From: Flavisolibacter nicotianae
GTDB taxonomy: Bacteria; Bacteroidota; Bacteroidia; Chitinophagales; Chitinophagaceae
DNA length: 64,000 nt
NCBI RefSeq assembly: GCF_003628535.1
Contig: NZ_RBCI01000004.1
Span: 372,001 to 436,000 of the forward strand
Direction of reading: 5' to 3'
The notes under the pieces are model-generated. The model was given only the letters and a program-made list of their open reading frames with translations, did not search any database and had not been told where the DNA came from. This document shows, in pieces, positions 42,968 to 52,269 of this stretch (position 1 is its first letter; each line of letters starts with the position of its first letter). The position numbers were made by a program, and so were the translations under genes.

Positions 42968-43642
42968 TCACGCCTCCTCTACTTCGCCAGACGCGGCTTT
43001 CGCCGAAGGGCGGGCCGCAACCTCAAAAACCAGGGGCTTGTTGGCCAATTCATACGCTTCATTTAACAAACATGCATTCACAAATTGAATGCCCTGTCGC
43101 TTAACCGAACCGTACGATTCATGAATGTGTCCAAAAACGTGGGCCTTTGGTTTGACTGCCAGCACCCGGTTCAGCAAGTCCTTGTCACCGGCGTGCTGGT
43201 CATTGTAAATGGTGTCGAGGATCCCATAAACAGGGCCGTGTGTTAATAAAACATCGGTGTCGTGCGGGATGTTGCGCCATTGCTTTTCCAATGGTTCCCC
43301 CCTCCGCTTGTTGAATGCCCACCGGTAATTCCAGGGTGTGTATGGCGACCCCCAAACTTTAATACCGTTCAGAACGACAGCTTCGTCTTTCAGGTAGTGC
43401 ACACCGTCGGGTAACATTTTCTGAATAACCGAAAGCTTTTCCCGTTCAAAGAAAAAATCATGGTTGCCGGCAATAAAGATTTTGTACAGGTGAGGTTGTT
43501 TTCCCAACCAGTCCAGAAAATCGATCACTTCTTCCCGTGTGCTGCGGTAACCAATATCACCGGCATGCAGTAACACATCCCCTTTGGGAATCCTCAGGCT
43601 GCGGTGCCTGCAATGCGTGTCGGAAATAGCTACAAACTTCAA
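42968..43642 (-). CDS. Calcineurin-like metallophosphoesterase
   Basis: A 224-residue two-metal phosphoesterase with all family motifs: SDTHC (7-11), HAGDIG (26-31), GNHDF (58-62), LTHGP (about 151) and GHIHESYG (about 192). It lacks a signal peptide. A short disordered Ala/Glu tail ends the protein. The substrate is not inferable from sequence (cyclic nucleotides, nucleotides or RNA are possible). It stands upstream of an otherwise ordinary 295-bp spacer before the TonB receptor gene. Confidence 0.92.
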   Translation of the reverse strand: MKFVAISDTHCRHRSLRIPKGDVLLHAGDIGYRSTREEVIDFLDWLGKQPHLYKIFIAGNHDFFFEREKLSVIQKMLPDGVHYLKDEAVVLNGIKVWGSPYTPWNYRWAFNKRRGEPLEKQWRNIPHDTDVLLTHGPVYGILDTIYNDQHAGDKDLLNRVLAVKPKAHVFGHIHESYGSVKRQGIQFVNACLLNEAYELANKPLVFEVAARPSAKAASGEVEEA

Positions 43643-43937
43643 TTCTGCCCGGAACTTTGTTTGTCCGTATTACCTAAAAAGTCCTGCCAACGGCAGGTTG
43701 CTGCAATTCTTATGGTTCATTGCAACCGTTTCATCGTTGCAGCAGGTCCGGGTCACTATCGACCCGTATTCCCATTCTTTCGAAAGCGACAGGCCGGTTT
43801 CGGAATAATTTTTCCATCCTTCCTGTCTACAATGACCGCTCCTTCACACCGGCCGAATTCCGTTACCAATTGACGTAAAAAATCCTTGTCCGAAATGATT
43901 TTTTTGTCCATCCATTTTTGTCCCTGTTACTTTGAAG

Positions 43938-46010
43938 ATGAACCGCCAGATACGACCAGCCGCTGCCAGTGTTTTCATTGCATTTTCCTGCTTCAGTTCC
44001 GTTGCCTTTTGCCAGGAGGCCGATACAACAAAGAATCCATTGTCAACGGTGGAAGTCAAAGCCTATGGCCAAGCAAGGAAACTTAAGGACGTTCCGGCTG
44101 CTGTCGGTTTTGTCAATCAACAAACCCTGAATCGTTTCGGCTCTGCTTCAGTCGTTCAGGCCGTGAACACAGTTGCGGGGGTACGCATGGAAGAACGGTC
44201 GCCGGGCAGTTACCGGTTCAATATCAGGGGCAGTTCTCTTCGCTCTCCGTTTGGTGTTCGTAATGTGAAGGTGTATGTGAACGACATTCCTTTTACCGAT
44301 CCCGGTGGAAATACCTACCTGAATGGGTTGGGTTATTACAACGTTGGTTCAATAGAAATTTTAAAGGGCCCGGGCAGCAGCCTTTATGGTGCGGGAACGG
44401 GTGGAGTGTTACTGATTGAAAGCACAACTGCCGGCGAACGTGCCAATTTATCTGGCGAATATTCGGCGGGCAGTTTTGGGCTGCGCAATGCCTATGCTTC
44501 GGTAACCGCCGGCAAAACTGATAACAAAAGCCGCATTGGCTTTCAACACCAGGTAAGTGATGGTTACCGCTATCATTCCAAAATGAAACGAGATGTATTG
44601 AGCTGGACCGGGAACTATCGCTCCAGCGAAAAACAGGCTATCAAAACAACGGTTTTATACAGCGACCTTTTTTACGAAACCCCGGGTGCCTTAACAAAAG
44701 CGGAATACACTGCCAATCCAAAAGCCTTCCGCCCGCGGGGAGCAGGATTTCCCAGCGCCGAACAGGCGAAGGCGTCCATTTCGCAAAAAACTTTTTTGGC
44801 CGGCGCAAGCCTGACTCAACAGCTCACGTCCTCCCTTTCAAATCTATCTTCGGCTTATGGTGCATTTACCGAATTGCGCAACCCAACCATTCGCAACTTT
44901 GGCAAGACAATGGAACCGCATGTTGGAGGCAGAACGGTTTTCTCGGTGAAAAAACAAATTGCACAAACCTTGCTGAACGTGCTTTTTGGTGGCGAACTGC
45001 AACAAAATTTTTCCACGTCTGCCGTGTTCAAGAATGTTGGCGGGGAACCCGACAGCCTGCAGTCCGATGATGAAATCCACACCCGCCAGTCATTTGCGTT
45101 TCTGCAAGCCAACGCCTCTTTTGGTAGCTTGGAAGTCACTGCCGGAGCGTCGCTGAACGGTTCTACGCTGCGCTTCCGCCGTTCGGCACCGACACCTGGC
45201 AGGGTGATGAACCGCACACTCAACAACCAATTGACTCCCCGACTGGCAATTGCCAGAAAATGGACAAACCTGACCCTGTATTCCAGCGTCTCGAAAGGTT
45301 TTTCGCCACCGACATCGGCTGAACTGTTGCCGAGCGGCAGTGATATCAATTTCTCGCTGCAAGCCGAAGAAGGCGTCAATTATGACCTTGGCGCACGGGG
45401 AACAATTCTTTCCGACCTGACATTTGACATCAATGCATTTTATTTCAGGCTGCAAAACACCATCGTGCAGCGGAGAGATGCCGGCGGTGGCGATTATTTT
45501 GTGAATGCCGGCAAGACATCGCAAAAAGGTGTTGAAACCAGCCTTGCCTATTCGTTTTTCCAAAAAGCTTCATTTTTCCGGAAAGGCTCCGTCTGGCTGA
45601 ACCACACCTATCATGATTTCCATTACAAGGACTTTAAGCAACTGGCAGTTGATTTTTCCGGTAAAGCCTTGCCCGGTATAGCTCCCAACACGGTATCTAC
45701 TGGCGTGGAAGTCTTTGCAAAAAATGGCCTGCTGGCGAATCTTACTTATTACTACAGCAGTAAAATCCCGCTGAATGACGCCAACAGCGATTACGCGAAT
45801 GCGTATCATCTTCTTGGAGCGAAATTCGGTTTGGAAAAGCATGTTGGCAACCGCACCCAATTTAAATTGGTTGTTGGCGCCGACAATTTGCTGGACCAGC
45901 ATTACAGCCTGGGCAACGACATTAACGGCTTTGGGGGCCGATATTACAATGCAGCAGCCGGGCGGAATTTTTATGCCTCGCTGATCGTGCAACTAGCACC
46001 AGCCGAGTGA
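43938..46010 (+). CDS. TonB-dependent outer-membrane receptor
   Basis: A 690-residue beta-barrel receptor for import of a scarce nutrient (siderophore, cobalamin or metal). ATG at 43938 starts a signal peptide (NRQIRPAAASVFIAFSCF...). The plug domain follows (about 38-150; VPAAVGFVNQQTL, FNIRGSS, YVNDIPFTDP, GSIEILKGPGSSLYGAGTGGVLLIES), then the barrel ending in a Phe-rich C-terminal strand (NFYASLIVQLAPAE). It lacks the carboxypeptidase-like N-domain and an SusD partner. The 295 bp before it hold only a small hairpin CCTGCC-AAC-GGCAGG (43682-43696); no regulatory element is recognised. Confidence 0.92.
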   Translation: MNRQIRPAAASVFIAFSCFSSVAFCQEADTTKNPLSTVEVKAYGQARKLKDVPAAVGFVNQQTLNRFGSASVVQAVNTVAGVRMEERSPGSYRFNIRGSSLRSPFGVRNVKVYVNDIPFTDPGGNTYLNGLGYYNVGSIEILKGPGSSLYGAGTGGVLLIESTTAGERANLSGEYSAGSFGLRNAYASVTAGKTDNKSRIGFQHQVSDGYRYHSKMKRDVLSWTGNYRSSEKQAIKTTVLYSDLFYETPGALTKAEYTANPKAFRPRGAGFPSAEQAKASISQKTFLAGASLTQQLTSSLSNLSSAYGAFTELRNPTIRNFGKTMEPHVGGRTVFSVKKQIAQTLLNVLFGGELQQNFSTSAVFKNVGGEPDSLQSDDEIHTRQSFAFLQANASFGSLEVTAGASLNGSTLRFRRSAPTPGRVMNRTLNNQLTPRLAIARKWTNLTLYSSVSKGFSPPTSAELLPSGSDINFSLQAEEGVNYDLGARGTILSDLTFDINAFYFRLQNTIVQRRDAGGGDYFVNAGKTSQKGVETSLAYSFFQKASFFRKGSVWLNHTYHDFHYKDFKQLAVDFSGKALPGIAPNTVSTGVEVFAKNGLLANLTYYYSSKIPLNDANSDYANAYHLLGAKFGLEKHVGNRTQFKLVVGADNLLDQHYSLGNDINGFGGRYYNAAAGRNFYASLIVQLAPAE

Positions 46011-46027
46011 CCATTTCATAATTTGAT

Positions 46028-46056
46028 TTTGATTTTCGCCGCTCTGCCTATTTTTG
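46028..46056 (+). promoter_or_regulatory. Promoter of ndk (Bacteroidota type)
   Basis: TTTG (46028-46031), 17 bases, then TATTTTTG (46049-46056), an exact match to TAnnTTTG. The ATG is 20 bases downstream. Confidence 0.55.
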
Positions 46057-46075
46057 CGCTTCAAATTTTTGAGCT

Positions 46076-46492
46076 ATGAGTAACAGAACATTTACTATGA
46101 TCAAGCCAGACGCAATGCGCAACGGACACGCAGGTGCCATCCTGGACAAGATCATCAAAGCCGGGTTTCGTGTTGTAGCCCTGAAGCAGACTAAACTTTC
46201 ACAAGAAAAAGCCGGGGAGTTTTATGCAGTACATAAAGAAAGACCTTTTTACGGTGAACTGACCGAATTCATGAGCAGTGGTGCTATCATTGCCGCGATC
46301 CTGGAGAAGGAAAATGCTGTAGCCGATTTCAGAACCCTGATCGGTGCGACTGACCCTTCCAAAGCAGACGAAGGAACGATTCGCAAACTGTTTGCAACTT
46401 CTGTCGGTGAAAACGCCGTTCACGGAAGCGACAGCGACGAGAATGCGAAGATAGAAGGCGACTTTTTCTTCAGCGGCTTGGAGCAGTATTAA
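46076..46492 (+). CDS. ndk: Nucleoside diphosphate kinase
   Basis: Balances nucleoside triphosphate pools by phosphate transfer through a phospho-histidine. The 138-residue product starts [18 protein letters not shown] and carries the active-site His116 in NAVHGSDS, with the C-terminal EGDFFFSG. Length and motifs are standard. The gene has its own promoter and is followed by a 17-bp inverted repeat. Confidence 0.97.
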   Translation: MSNRTFTMIKPDAMRNGHAGAILDKIIKAGFRVVALKQTKLSQEKAGEFYAVHKERPFYGELTEFMSSGAIIAAILEKENAVADFRTLIGATDPSKADEGTIRKLFATSVGENAVHGSDSDENAKIEGDFFFSGLEQY

Positions 46493-46497
46493 ACCAG

Positions 46498-46549
46498 TTG
46501 GATATTGGGATATTGACCTTTTTGCATCGAAAAATATCCCAATATCCAA
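46498..46549. repeat. 17-bp perfect inverted repeat after ndk
   Basis: Arms 46498-46514 (TTGGATATTGGGATATT) and 46533-46549, loop of 18 bases. Each arm is internally repetitive (GGATATT GGGATATT). It can serve as a bidirectional stop between ndk and the convergent TraB/GumN gene; no T-tract follows immediately. Confidence 0.7.
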
Positions 46550-46560
46550 TATCTAATCCC

Positions 46561-47493
46561 TTAAATCTCCTTTACTTTTTTCCTGATCATTTCATTGGCC
46601 ACCGGCTCAACCTTGTAACCGGCTGTTCGCAGGAGATTGATCACGCCTTTGGCACCCGGCAAATGCCCGGCTCCCACCGCCACCACCAGCGATTTATCCT
46701 GCATCAGTTGATGAAGCTTCTTTGCCCAGTTAGCATTGCGGTTGTACAAAAGCAAATCAATGAATGACGACATGCCCATGTCTTCTTTTTTCGTAATCTC
46801 TTCCAACTTTTCGAGTTGCTGCCGGCGATAGGCATTTGTCAGGATCTGCATTTCATCTTCACCGCCTTTATCGTTAATATGGTTGATCACCTGGTAAAGC
46901 TGCTTCGCCTGCAGTTTGTAAGGGATCTTATCGAAAATTTCCAGTTGAAAATCCATTGTCTCCAGTCCTTTGATGGCCACATCACTGCTTTTGGCTTCTT
47001 CCATAATCAATTGCTCCATCGAGATCATGTGGTCACAGGCCGTCGACTGCTGTTCGGCAACCATCGACGCGGTAAGCAAGGGCTTGTAGGTTTGCAGCAT
47101 CTCAAACGGCAGCATGCTGGCGTTTTCGTGGAAGTAAGCCTTTACCTTTTTATATTCTTCCTGGGTCAACAGGTCGGCCAGCGTGGTGTCGCCTTTCATG
47201 CTCATGTGCTGCATGGCGCCCAGCATTTCAAACATGTTGTTCATGTCCAGTTCGAGGTAAACATTGTCGGCCCGGCTGATAGCCATCTTCAGGCTATCGC
47301 TCAGGGCGATGTCGTCGGCACAAAGAAGATGCATCGTGCCAAAGAGATAAGACGGTTTTTGAAGTCCCTTGCCGCTGATACGCCAAAGAAGCGTGTTACT
47401 CAGTGCGGCCGGTCCAGGTGCTTTTCCGTTTTGTCCGGAGGCAAACAAGCCGGCAAACACAATCAGTGCTGTCAGCCACAAGGTTCTTTTCAT
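46561..47493 (-). CDS. TraB/GumN family protein
   Basis: A 310-residue protein with a signal peptide (LTALIVFAGLFASGQ) and the family signature: SYLFGTMHLLCADD near 48-61, VYLELDMNNM near 78, and GAGHLPGAKGVINLLRTAGY near the C-terminus (about 275-294). Two conserved short motifs (GxxH and GAGHL) are thought to form a metallopeptidase-like site. Substrate unknown. Convergent with ndk. Confidence 0.88.
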   Translation of the reverse strand: MKRTLWLTALIVFAGLFASGQNGKAPGPAALSNTLLWRISGKGLQKPSYLFGTMHLLCADDIALSDSLKMAISRADNVYLELDMNNMFEMLGAMQHMSMKGDTTLADLLTQEEYKKVKAYFHENASMLPFEMLQTYKPLLTASMVAEQQSTACDHMISMEQLIMEEAKSSDVAIKGLETMDFQLEIFDKIPYKLQAKQLYQVINHINDKGGEDEMQILTNAYRRQQLEKLEEITKKEDMGMSSFIDLLLYNRNANWAKKLHQLMQDKSLVVAVGAGHLPGAKGVINLLRTAGYKVEPVANEMIRKKVKEI

Positions 47494-47551
47494 ACAGGCA
47501 ATTTACAGAAGGAAAAACAGATCCGGAAAAGCCGGCTTGTTTTTAACAAGC

Positions 47552-48589
47552 TCAGTAAAAAATTTCAGTCCAGTGCCGGGTAAACGCGGTTCCCCACTTC
47601 ACCTCCATTTCATCCGGCTGAATAGGCAGGCCCAATTCCTGTTTGACCGCCAGCAAGGGAAGATTCACGCCGGCGCCGAGTGCCGCGACAATAGTACCCT
47701 GCACACGCGGATTAATCTCCAGCAACAGCGGCCGTCCGTCCTTTGCACGACGTACCTGGATGCCAATGTTTCCATGCAAACCAATTTCTGCGATGATTTT
47801 TGTGCAGTAGGCGATAATTGCTTCGTCCCGAACAAAAGTTCCCTGCACACTAATGCCATTGATGGTTTTTTGCCGCAGCCGCGGTACCACCAATACCGCC
47901 TCTCCCTGGTTAGCCAGGCAATCCACCGAATACTCGTCACCCGGCAAATATTCCGTAACCACAAGTTGCGGAAAGGGCTGGGATGCAAGAATTTTCAACG
48001 CATGGGTGTACGTGATGTAGGGTGTATAAGGCTTTTGTTGAAAAAGCTGTTCCGACTCATTGATGCTATCCGAAATAATACGAAAGCCGCGGCTGCCGTT
48101 GGCAACACAGGGCTTAAAACAAAAAGGTTCATGCGGGTGGCCCAATTCAAATGCGGCATGAATGAAATCTTCAATTGTTTTGGCAACGAAAAAATTCGGA
48201 ACAGCCACTCCCCTGTCCCGTAAAAAACGGTAGCAGGCCGCCTTGTCATTGGCCACGCGAATGGCATCGTACGATGACACCAGAACCTTAATGCCGGCGT
48301 CCGCGAAGCGGGCTTTCTGTTGTGAAAAAGGAAACAATTCTTTTGTCACCAACGGCATAACAATCTGTATCCCCTCTTTCTGACAGAGAGCCAAAATGTG
48401 GCCTGCAAAACCTGGATCATTTGCCGGAGGATTCTGAAAAAAAGGGGCGTGTAGATGCCGCCCAAGTGCATTGGGATCAGCGTCCCCGACAAAGAGGCGG
48501 ATGGCAGGATACCGGGTCAGGCATTTGATGATGCCCGGTGCACCCGGTGCGCCGGCGCCGGTCATTAAAAGATGAATAGACCTTTCCAA
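47552..48589 (-). CDS. ATP-grasp enzyme (carbamoyl-phosphate synthase-like)
   Basis: A 345-residue ATP-grasp ligase with an N-terminal nucleotide-like Rossmann half (TGAGAPGAPGIIKCL near 11-25). The central and C-terminal ATP-grasp folds follow (CFKPCVANGSRGF, VVTEYLPGDEYSVDCLAN, and EINPRVQGTIVAALGAGVN). It joins carboxylate to amine or thiol using ATP; the substrate is unknown. The layout resembles PylC- and carbamoyl-phosphate synthase-like enzymes. Single gene, upstream of TraB/GumN with a 58-bp gap. Confidence 0.85.
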   Translation of the reverse strand: MERSIHLLMTGAGAPGAPGIIKCLTRYPAIRLFVGDADPNALGRHLHAPFFQNPPANDPGFAGHILALCQKEGIQIVMPLVTKELFPFSQQKARFADAGIKVLVSSYDAIRVANDKAACYRFLRDRGVAVPNFFVAKTIEDFIHAAFELGHPHEPFCFKPCVANGSRGFRIISDSINESEQLFQQKPYTPYITYTHALKILASQPFPQLVVTEYLPGDEYSVDCLANQGEAVLVVPRLRQKTINGISVQGTFVRDEAIIAYCTKIIAEIGLHGNIGIQVRRAKDGRPLLLEINPRVQGTIVAALGAGVNLPLLAVKQELGLPIQPDEMEVKWGTAFTRHWTEIFY

Positions 48590-48947
48590 AACCTAAAGCA
48601 TTGCGTTACCAATGTACCACGAAAGTACTGAAGTGAGAGGAGGAATATACTGCCTACATTGAAATCAAGTGAGGGAACACTTTGCGATAAAATTGCAGCG
48701 GGCTTTGCCTATTAGCAGATTATTCAGGCAAAAAAGTTTTCCACATTGATGCCTACACGATTTTGAACCTTGGGTAAACTAACTGTCTATTTTCCAACAT
48801 GCAACACCGAAACGAACACACGTCGGCAATGTTCACATTAACCAGTTACCCCAAAAAGGGTATTGCAAAAATTTGCTTAGGGTTTTATAACGATTATCTT
48901 TTGTTAATAATTGTTAATTCTCCTTAAAAATCGTTAAAACGAACGTT
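48590..48947 (+). promoter_or_regulatory. Leader of the SusC/SusD operon with a candidate promoter
   Basis: A 358-bp region without genes. TTTG (48872-48875) and, 19 bases later, TATCTTTTG (48895-48903) approximate the Bacteroidota consensus with one extra base. TTGTTAATAATTG and TTAAAACGAACG precede the start. No riboswitch, anti-sigma or SARP-type regulator gene was found next to the pair, and I see no clear stem-loop. Confidence 0.4.
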
Positions 48948-51900
48948 ATGCTTGCGAAACAAAACCAATTACGAGGAGTGGCCTCGTTGCTTCTTTTTTT
49001 GCTTGCCTTTTGGGCAAACGCACAAAAAACTGTTTCTGGGACTGTTACGACTGCCGCGAACCTGCCAATCGCCGGCGCTTCCGTCCTAGTAAAAGGAACC
49101 AAGAATGGTACGACGACCGACCTGCAAGGCCGTTATACCATCAGTGTTCCGAGCGACCAAAGTATCCTGGTCGTGAGCTTTATTGGCTACTCGAGCCGCG
49201 AAATTGCGCTGGCAGGAAAATCTTCCGTTGACATTTCGCTTAGCGAAAACGGCTCCACTCTGAATGAGGTGGTGGTAACCGGTTACACGTCACAGGCAAA
49301 GAAAGACATCACCGGTTCGGTAGCGGTAGTCAACGTGAAAGAACTGGTGGCTAATCCCGGTGCCAACGTGCAGAGTCTTCTGCAGGGTAAGGCGGCCGGT
49401 GTAACAGTGGGGACGTCCGGGATACCCGGGGCAGGTTCCAACGTCCGCATTCATGGCTACAGCACCTTTGGCAACAACGAGCCACTTTATGTGGTGGATG
49501 GTGCCCGGGTAGGATCCATTACGGAGCTAAATCCAAACGACATTGAAACCATGCAGGTGTTGAAGGATGCATCTGCAGCATCCATCTATGGTTCGGCAGC
49601 CGCTGGGGGTGTGATCATCATTACCACGAAAAAGGGCAAACAGGGCAAACCCAAAGTGACCTATGACAGCTACTACGGTACCCAAACCTTTAAAAAACGT
49701 TTGGACCTGCTGAACACGGAAGAATACGGACAATATCTCTTCTTACTGCAAAAAAATGCCGGGCTGCTGGATGCGCAGGGTCGTTTTAAACACGGGCAGT
49801 ATGCGGGACCGACAGGTGTCAGCGACAAACCCATCATCCCCGATTACATTTATGCCGGCGGTGGCCTGACAGGCGGAAAAAGCGGCGCCATTTTTACCGG
49901 CGATCCAGCTGCTGATCCTTCCAGGTACCGGTACGATCCCTTTGATGTGAATGGCACGGGAACCTACCTGATTGTACCGGCCAACAAGCAAGGCACAGAC
50001 TGGATCGGCGCCGTGCTGCAGGATGCGCCCATGCAAAACCACCAGCTCAGTGTATCCGGTGGATCGGAGAGCGCCAACTACCTTTTTGGCGCCGACTATT
50101 TTGACCAGAAAGGGATTGTTTACACCACCCGGTATAAGCGCTATGCCCTTCGGGCCAACACCAGCTTCACGATCAAAAACGCCATTCGCATCGGTGAAAA
50201 TGTTCAGTTGAACCTGACCGACAGGAATGGCGTACAGGGCTTCACCAACCAGGATGAAGGCAACCCTATCTCAATGGCCTACCGGATGCAACCCATTGTT
50301 CCGGTTTTCGATATTGCAGGAAACTATGCAGGCACCCGCGGAGCCAACCTCGGAAACGCACACAACCCCTACTCGATCCTCGACCGAAGAAAGGATGCCA
50401 AGGAAAAACGGTTAGGCATAATCGGAAGTGTATTTGCCGAGGTGAATTTCCTTCGGGACTTCACCTTCCGGTCGAACCTGGGTATGGACTTCGGCAACGG
50501 CAGCAACTATGCTTTTGTAACGGGGTATTTTGAAAGCGCGGAAGGCCGCAGCAATATCGCCACGTTCGCAGAAGGCCAGAACTATGGATACCAGCTAACC
50601 TGGTACAATACCTTAAACTATAACAAGGTGTTCAAAAACATTCATGAAGTGAAAGCCATGGTGGGTACCGAGGTTGTTCAAAACCAGGGACGGAGTGTTT
50701 CGGGCAATGCCAACGACTTCTTCAACCTCGATCGTAATTTCTGGCAACTGGGATCTACGCTCAGCCCAACGCCGTTTGGTACAAGCAGCGAATTCAGAAG
50801 CCGCAAATACTCGCCGATCATCGCCCAGGTGAACTATTCGCTGATGAACAAATACCTGTTTTCCGGTTCTTTCCGCCGCGATGGATCGTCTGATGCCTTT
50901 GGCCCCAAAAACAAGTACGGCAACTTCCCGGCCTTCAGCCTGGGCTGGCGGGTTTCCGAAGAACCGTTCTTCCAGAATATCAAAGCCCTCAACGATTTTA
51001 AGCTGCGCTTTGGTTACGGTATCCTCGGTAACGACAATATCAGCTCACTCGGCTTCTTTAATTTCTTCACGATCAACAACGATGCCTCTTACCCGCTGAA
51101 CGGCAGCAACACCAACTTCATGCCCGGCGTTCGCCATCAAACGATCGCCAATCCGGATATCAAATGGGAAGAAACCAGGACCGCCAACCTGGGTTTTGAC
51201 GCCACCTTGCTGAACAACAAAATGGCTATCTCGCTGGATGTGTACGACCGCAAAACCACCAACCTTGTTTATGAAAGGGAGTTGGATCCAAGTCTGTACG
51301 GCGGCAGCGTGGCACGGCAGCCGATCAACATCGGCTCCATGGATAACAAAGGCATCGACCTGACGCTTTCTTATCGGGGCACGGCATCCAGAGACCTTCG
51401 CTACGACTTCAGCACCAATTTTTCGCTCTACAGGAACAAAGTGCTCGATCTCGCCGATCCTTTTTTTGAAGGAGACCGCACCCGTATCGATCCGTTCAAC
51501 CGATCGGTTGTCGGGATGCCCATTTCCAGCTTTTACGGCTACGTCGTCGACGGCTTTTTTGATGATGATGCCGAACTGGCCTCGCTCGACCAGAAAGGAA
51601 AGCTGATTGGCGGATGGAAATACAAAGACATCTCCGGACCGGCAGGCAAACCCGATGGCCGGATCACACCGGAAGACCGCACCTTTATCGGTAACCCGCA
51701 CCCGGATTTTGTGATGGGATTCAATGCCAATATTGCTTTCAAAGGTTTTGATTTTTCAGGCTTCCTGTATTGGAAGGCCGGCGGACAGATCGCCAACTAT
51801 ACCCGTTACTGGACAGACTTCAACACCTTCCAGGGTAACCGTACCCGCCGCGTTTTGTACGAAAGCTGGACACCGCAAAACAAGAATGCCCTTCTGCCAC

Positions 51901-52232
51901 AAATTTCCAGCAACGACGCCACCAGCGGAACGCTGCCGGTCGACTATTATATCGAACCGGGTGGTTATTTGCGGTTGCGCAATATTCAACTGGGTTACAC
52001 GCTGCCGCAAAACCTCTTGAAACGCTACAGCATTGACCGCATCCGGTTTTATGCACAGGCACAAAACCTTTTCACCATCACCAAGTACACCGGCCTTGAC
52101 CCCGAGATCACAACCATCAACACAGGCCGGAACGACTATACACGTCGCTTTGCCGACAGGAACCTGGGTGTGGATGCCGGCAATTATCCTACACCAAAAC
52201 AATTCATCTTCGGCATCAACGTCGGCTTCTAA
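48948..52232 (+). CDS. SusC/RagA-family TonB-linked outer-membrane transporter
   Basis: A 1094-residue outer-membrane importer forming a complex with its SusD lid. A signal peptide (to about 24) leads to a carboxypeptidase-like regulatory domain (25-115; VSGTVTTAANLPIAGASVLVKG). A TonB-box-like NEVVVTGYTSQAKKDITGSV (about 103-122), plug (about 125-230; GKAAGVTVGTSG, YVVDGAR, IETMQVLKDASAASIYGSAAAGGVIIITTKKG) and barrel follow. The C-terminal strand ends in GINVGF. Immediately upstream of susD with a 37-bp gap. No glycoside hydrolase adjoins it, so the substrate is unknown. Confidence 0.95.
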   Translation: MLAKQNQLRGVASLLLFLLAFWANAQKTVSGTVTTAANLPIAGASVLVKGTKNGTTTDLQGRYTISVPSDQSILVVSFIGYSSREIALAGKSSVDISLSENGSTLNEVVVTGYTSQAKKDITGSVAVVNVKELVANPGANVQSLLQGKAAGVTVGTSGIPGAGSNVRIHGYSTFGNNEPLYVVDGARVGSITELNPNDIETMQVLKDASAASIYGSAAAGGVIIITTKKGKQGKPKVTYDSYYGTQTFKKRLDLLNTEEYGQYLFLLQKNAGLLDAQGRFKHGQYAGPTGVSDKPIIPDYIYAGGGLTGGKSGAIFTGDPAADPSRYRYDPFDVNGTGTYLIVPANKQGTDWIGAVLQDAPMQNHQLSVSGGSESANYLFGADYFDQKGIVYTTRYKRYALRANTSFTIKNAIRIGENVQLNLTDRNGVQGFTNQDEGNPISMAYRMQPIVPVFDIAGNYAGTRGANLGNAHNPYSILDRRKDAKEKRLGIIGSVFAEVNFLRDFTFRSNLGMDFGNGSNYAFVTGYFESAEGRSNIATFAEGQNYGYQLTWYNTLNYNKVFKNIHEVKAMVGTEVVQNQGRSVSGNANDFFNLDRNFWQLGSTLSPTPFGTSSEFRSRKYSPIIAQVNYSLMNKYLFSGSFRRDGSSDAFGPKNKYGNFPAFSLGWRVSEEPFFQNIKALNDFKLRFGYGILGNDNISSLGFFNFFTINNDASYPLNGSNTNFMPGVRHQTIANPDIKWEETRTANLGFDATLLNNKMAISLDVYDRKTTNLVYERELDPSLYGGSVARQPINIGSMDNKGIDLTLSYRGTASRDLRYDFSTNFSLYRNKVLDLADPFFEGDRTRIDPFNRSVVGMPISSFYGYVVDGFFDDDAELASLDQKGKLIGGWKYKDISGPAGKPDGRITPEDRTFIGNPHPDFVMGFNANIAFKGFDFSGFLYWKAGGQIANYTRYWTDFNTFQGNRTRRVLYESWTPQNKNALLPQISSNDATSGTLPVDYYIEPGGYLRLRNIQLGYTLPQNLLKRYSIDRIRFYAQAQNLFTITKYTGLDPEITTINTGRNDYTRRFADRNLGVDAGNYPTPKQFIFGINVGF

Positions 52233-52269
52233 TCCAAGACATTAATTCTTAAAAAGCAAAACGAAAAAT

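Noticed and set aside
43584-43873. Small rightward frames in front of the TonB receptor gene
   Set aside because: Low protein quality and overlap with the phosphoesterase start; treated as a non-coding spacer.
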